NCBI GenBank assembly: GCA_027405735.1
Contig: JAPEHQ010000001.1
Location: 2,356,001-2,420,000 of the forward strand
DNA: 64,000 nt
Direction of reading: 5' to 3'
From: Mucor racemosus
Lineage: Eukaryota; Mucoromycota; Mucoromycetes; Mucorales; Mucoraceae
Shown here one piece after another: positions 59,808-64,000 of the stretch. Below the pieces are notes generated by a model. That model was given only the letters and a program-made list of their open reading frames with translations, was not told the origin of the DNA and made no database searches. The stretch's first letter is position 1. Each line of letters begins with the position of its first letter. The position numbers and the translations under genes are program-made.

Positions 59808-61286
59808 TTTAAACTTAATTCTAAATTCCTTTTTATCAGCCCATGAGTTAATTTTTTGGTATTTCATATCAAACTTACTATTAATATTCGAGTTTTTTAA
59901 ATGAGAGAGCGAGAGAGCGAGAGAGCGAGAGAGCGAACGAAAGAGCGAGAGAGAGAGAAAGAGAACAAAGGAAAAAAATAAAAAATTGCCATCCATGAGC
60001 GCGTATGATGAAATACAAACAAAATATCCATCCCGGGGTAATTATATTTATTGAATTTCCGCAGAAAATGTGACCAGAGCCAGCCTTTCCTTAATCAACA
60101 TCTAAAACCATAGTTTCCTCTTTATACCGTCTGCTATGAAATATATTTTACTGAAAAAGGAAGAATAATTTGCAATAATTATGCATAGATGATATCATTT
60201 TATATACGGAACATGAAAGCATCATCATTTACTACACTTTTCTTGATCTACGTTATCTACAAGATAGCACAAAATATATAACATAACATGGGATCATATT
60301 TTTTCCTAGGCAGCTATGTATCTTGTAAGTAATGATGCTCTGGAAATATGAATTAATTTAAAAAAAAATATGAATTATCGACAATGATAGATAAAAAATT
60401 GAAATTTTAGTTTTGATACGATTTTTTTTAATGTTCAAAGAACTCAATCTTTATTTGAAATAATTTTAAAATATTCAACATGTCTATATTGTATTTTAAT
60501 TTGAATTTTTCAATTAAAAAAGACCAGGGAATGTAGAAATTGCATTTTCATATTTGTATCGAATTTTCGATTTGGAATTATTTCAAGTGGCGATTAAATT
60601 GTGCTAAATGTTGACCAATTATATATAATGCATGAAATATTTGAACATCCGTTTACTGCGAGCACTTTTTACCCGATTTTTGCTATCATTTACTGTTTAA
60701 AGAGTTCTTTCTATATCAAATCGAATGTAATTTAAATTTAATTTACTAAAAAATATTAATCAATATCTCCTTCATAGTAAGATATTTTCTGCTATGAATT
60801 TGCCTATCAATGATACCGTACGCTTCGATTTTAATAATCGCGATACAAATACCCACAATTAATGAAAGGTGTGTCTTAATGCTAATCCAGTACCTTGTCT
60901 CGGTTATTTTAAGCCCATTTTTTGCACTGGTTACAGACAGGATGTCCTAATAAATGTAATAAAAAGTAATCAAATGGTGTGGTAAAGAATTGTGATGCAT
61001 GCACAATGAAAACAGGCATGGTTATCCTGTTTCAATAACGAAATCGTACGATATAATCTCAATTATTTCTTCATGTGTGACTTTGGAGCCATGTCTTTCA
61101 AAAGAAAGCTTAAACTAAAAACCTTGTATACATCTTGTCTTCCAAGTTACACAACTTTTTCGATCAATTATTGAAGTTTGATTGGATTAGACTCATCCTT
61201 GCTTTCCAACCAAAAAAAGTGCCTGAAGGTCAAATTTAGATCCTTTTCTGTTCATCTTTCATCTCTTGGTGCATTTTTTTTTCGAT
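59808..61286. other. Divergent intergenic region, no gene recognised
   Basis: About 1.5 kb. Apart from the GAGAGAGC microsatellite near OXR1 it is AT-rich without motifs I can support. Confidence 0.45.
59903..59965. repeat. GAGAGAGC microsatellite
   Basis: Four perfect 8-bp units (59903–59934) followed by decayed GAGC/GAGA units. GA-rich tracts just upstream of fungal and animal genes can act as promoter elements; here it is 96–158 bp upstream of the OXR1 start. Confidence 0.8.
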
Positions 61287-63759
61287 ATGCTCAGTAGAAA
61301 CATTTTAAAAAGCTTCAATTTGAAAACTTTAGGTAAAATTCAATTATTTTCATGGTGCTTTTGTAAATGTTTCTCACAGAAAACACTTCAATCATGTAGA
61401 TATCTCGAAAAGGTTCAATACAACCAAAGTAACAAAGCCTTTGGAAGGTATTCGTGTTCTGGAATTGGGGCAGGTATAACTTTGAAACAAATAATTAAAA
61501 GTATAAATGTCGAATACTAAATAAAAATCACATTTGTCATACATTGTATAGCTCATTGCCGGGCCATTTTGTGGATCAATTCTCGGGTAATACTTGAAAA
61601 AAGAATTTGTAAAAGCATTTTCTTCATTCTAATCAAACACTTTATACATTTCATATTTATATTAGCTATTACGGAGCAGGTATGTAAAATATCGTATATT
61701 AATTCGCAAAAATTAACATTTTTTGGTATAAAACAGAGGTGGTAAGTTTGTATTTTCAAGATCATTTACGGGAAAAAATCTAAAGTAATGGCTGCAGATT
61801 AAAATTGAGCCTCCCAAGATCGGTGATCCTCTCCGTATTTGGCGTAATCTAGATAGCGATGGACAAAGCCCTTGGTTTAGATCCATGGCAAGAAACAAGA
61901 AATCAGTTTGTATTGATTTGAAAACAGAGGAAGGACGCAAGTAAGTATGAAGGAGTTTTTGAAGAAAATATCAAATCATTAATGAGATATCAGACTTGTT
62001 AAGCGTTTAGCTGAGGAATCTGATGTCCTGATTGAGAATTTCAAACCAGGAACAATGGAGAAATGGGGTTTAGGACCAGGTATGGCATAGATACCGGGAG
62101 ATCTACATATATTGTATTTGAAAACTGATTGACATAAATAGAGGATATTTATCCCGCTAATCCCAAGCTAATTTACACTCGAATCTCTGGTTACGGTCAA
62201 ACTGGTCCTTATTCAAAGCGACCAGGATATGCTTCAGTTTGTGAAGGAATGGGTGGCTTTAGATTCATTAATGGACATCCAGGTCAACCCCCTGTAAGAC
62301 CCAATATGAGTTTAGGTGATTCCTTGGCTGGATTACATGCTACTCTTGGTGTTTTGTTATCATTAGTAGCTAAAAACAAGCTTAGCCAAAATCAAGTTGA
62401 AAGAACAGGACAAGTAGTTGATGTGGCTATTTATGAGAGTATGCTCAATATGATGGAAAGCGTTGTACCAGAATATGATCGCTTTAATCAGGTAAATATA
62501 AACACAAAATCTGCGATTATTGAGGTTATTCATTAATATACATTAATAGATCCGTCAACCATCTGGAACAACTTTAACAGGTATCGTTCCTACAAATACT
62601 TACCCATGCAAAGACGGCAAACATGTAATTATTGGTGGAAATGGTGATAGTATCTATGTCCGTCTTATGAATGCCATTGGTAGAAGTGATCTTGTATGTA
62701 TTGTAAATATTTACATGATATGTTTATTAATAAACAATTATTAGACTGGAGAGAAATACAAGGTCAATTCAGATAGAGTCAAGGAACAAGCAGCAATTGA
62801 TGGCGCCATTTGTGAGTTTTTCAAATGAAACATAGATGTAATGATATTGTAAGGCTTATTAATTCATGTAGCTGCTTGGACATCCGAACGTACAACTGAT
62901 GAGGTACTTGAAATAATGGAAAAAGTTTCTGTGCCTGCAGGAAAAATCTATGATGCCAAGGATATTGTAGAAGACGAACATATCAATGCTAGAGGTATGA
63001 TTGAAAATATTACTGTAGGCACTGAAGAAGATGGTAGAGGATGGAATTTGAAGGTAATGTGTAGACTCAATTGATGAGTTATTGTAAATTCCCTCGTTTC
63101 AAATTAGGATTATAATATTTGGGTGGATTCACCTCTATTTTCAAAGAGTTTTTGCGTGTAATTGGAAACGAGTAGCTAGATATTTTGCATACAAAAATAA
63201 CTGTTGGTATGTTGCACATGCATTAACATTTTTGATTTTAAATAACTCTGTTGAAAATGCTAAGATTATGCATTGTTTCAAATGGGGCATCAAATCTATA
63301 TGCCATTCTAGAAGGGCCGTATATCTCAATTCCTGACCATTTTTCATGAGAAAAAATTACTGGAATATATTTCACATATCGAAATTGTTATTAAATAATT
63401 TTTCTGTGAAAAAGACATATTCTAAAAGTGCATAAAAACTCTTTGAAATAACAGTGAATCCAATATTTGAAAGCGGGGAATTCGAAATTGAATATCATTT
63501 ATTAATTGGCAATCTATTAAATTACTACATAGGTACCTGGAATGTCGCCTGTTCTCGACACAACACCTGGTTCAACCGAATGGGCTGGTAATATAACAAT
63601 GCATAAATGAATAGGGAACATCAATTAAAATTTCAATTAGGTCCTGACTTGGGTGCACATACAAATGAAGTTTTGAAGGATATTTTAGGTTTATCTAATC
63701 AAGAAATTGCAAATTTAAATGAAAATGGTATTACAAGTTTGAATAATAAAGACAAATAA
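61287..63759 (+). CDS. Class III CoA-transferase (CaiB/BaiF family, SUGCT-like), mitochondrial
   Basis: Thirteen exons give 439 residues: 61287–61332, 61400–61473, 61552–61586, 61666–61679 (14 nt), 61737–61741 (5 nt), 61798–61940, 61994–62079, 62142–62491, 62550–62693, 62745–62811, 62872–63053, 63533–63587, 63641–63759. The start [20 protein letters not shown] looks like a mitochondrial presequence. Family motifs: [82 protein letters not shown] and [15 protein letters not shown], whose Asp is the expected catalytic acyl carrier. Human SUGCT (445 aa) moves CoA from succinyl-CoA to glutarate; the exact substrate here is not known. Intron 11 is 479 nt because of a MITE-like insert. Confidence 0.9.
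63121..63461. mobile_element. MITE-like insert in a CoA-transferase intron
   Basis: The ends are imperfect inverted repeats: left GGGTGGATTCACC…TATTTTCAAAGAGTTTTT, right AAAAACTCTTTGAAATA…GTGAATCC. AATATTT flanks it on both sides (63114–63120 and 63462–63468) as a candidate target duplication. Length is about 340 bp and there is no coding frame of note (the 68-codon minus frame inside has no motif). Removing it would bring the intron to a normal ~130 nt. Confidence 0.7.
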
Positions 63760-63900
63760 ATGTTATTTATATGATATTTAATTTATTGGTTTGATGAATA
63801 AACGAGGAGAAAGGTTCAATAAAATGTAAATTAACCAGAATTGTGTATAATATTATTACATTCTCGTATGTAATAATTAATCAATCAAACAAATTGAAAC

Positions 63901-64000
63901 TTAAACGCTTTTTTCAGTAGTAGAGGCATCCTCGTTTTTATCCTTGGCTGTAGTCTTTTCCTTGGAAGATGTTGTTTCTTCATCATTATCATCATCAGTT
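63901..64000 (-). CDS. 3' end of an unidentified gene (partial)
   Basis: The minus strand is open from the window edge to a TAA at 63901–63903. The 32 visible residues are acidic then Lys/Ser/Thr-rich (TDDDNDEETTSSKEKTTAKD…) and end TTEKSV. This is a hydrophilic C-terminal tail with no family signature; it converges on the CoA-transferase gene. Confidence 0.55.
   Translation of the reverse strand, partial: TDDDNDEETTSSKEKTTAKDKNEDASTTEKSV

Noticed and set aside
1..64000. tRNA, rRNA and spliceosomal RNA genes
   Set aside because: No stretch with a convincing T-loop plus acceptor pairing or other RNA signature was found by eye; matches such as TTCGAA strings fall inside coding exons.

Overview
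The window is nuclear DNA of a fungus, most likely an early-diverging mould of the Mucoromycota (Mucorales-like). It is very AT-rich, genes are broken by many short GT–AG introns (about 45–90 nt), proteins match fungal/opisthokont families, and a DIRS-type retrotransposon of a kind common in Mucorales is present. Gene models were built by hand by joining open frames across splice sites; every spliced model listed sums to a whole number of codons. The exact species cannot be told from the sequence.

Layout. 1–9.9 kb is a transposon graveyard: a broken DIRS-like element (1.05–4.15 kb) fused to a truncated long-inverted-repeat ('foldback') element (4.15–7.84 kb), then one copy of a ~1.1 kb dispersed repeat (R1). 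9.96–19.07 kb is a dense gene block: an orphan multipass membrane protein, an NR2C2AP-like protein, RIC1 (Ypt6/Rab6 GEF subunit), a CorA/Alr1/Mnr2-type Mg2+ transporter and an orphan two-zinc-finger protein. 19.5–22.5 kb is repeats (R1, R2, R3). 23.1–29.75 kb holds COX4 (cytochrome oxidase subunit Vb type), a 69-residue membrane-anchored protein, a coiled-coil protein with a basic NLS-like motif, and NPL4. 31.5–35.7 kb is a 1246-residue Sec7–PH Arf GEF. 36.8–44.9 kb is a second repeat island: a solo DIRS-like terminal repeat and a fuller copy of the foldback element, itself hit by two solo LTRs with clear 5-bp target duplications. 45.2–64 kb is genic again: an SAM methyltransferase divergent from a trehalose phosphorylase-type GT4 enzyme, a low-complexity acidic/coiled-coil protein, glucose-6-phosphate dehydrogenase (ZWF1), a TLDc/OXR1 protein, a class III CoA-transferase (SUGCT-like), and the 3' end of one more gene.

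Functional themes are housekeeping ones: Golgi/endosome traffic (RIC1 and the Sec7–PH Arf GEF), ubiquitin/Cdc48 work (NPL4), respiration (COX4), NADPH and oxidative-stress defence (ZWF1 next to OXR1 on the same strand), trehalose metabolism and mitochondrial acyl-CoA chemistry. There is no operon or metabolic cluster.

The most unusual things are: (1) the foldback element, with ~1.7 kb inverted arms that each carry an apparent captured exon of cytoplasmic dynein intermediate chain, with its splice sites, found four times in the window; (2) extreme splicing: an ATG-only coding exon in NPL4, a 7-nt microexon in the trehalose phosphorylase gene, and back-to-back 14-nt and 5-nt microexons in the CoA-transferase gene; (3) a MITE-like insertion in an intron of the CoA-transferase gene; (4) a convergent gene pair whose stop codons overlap.
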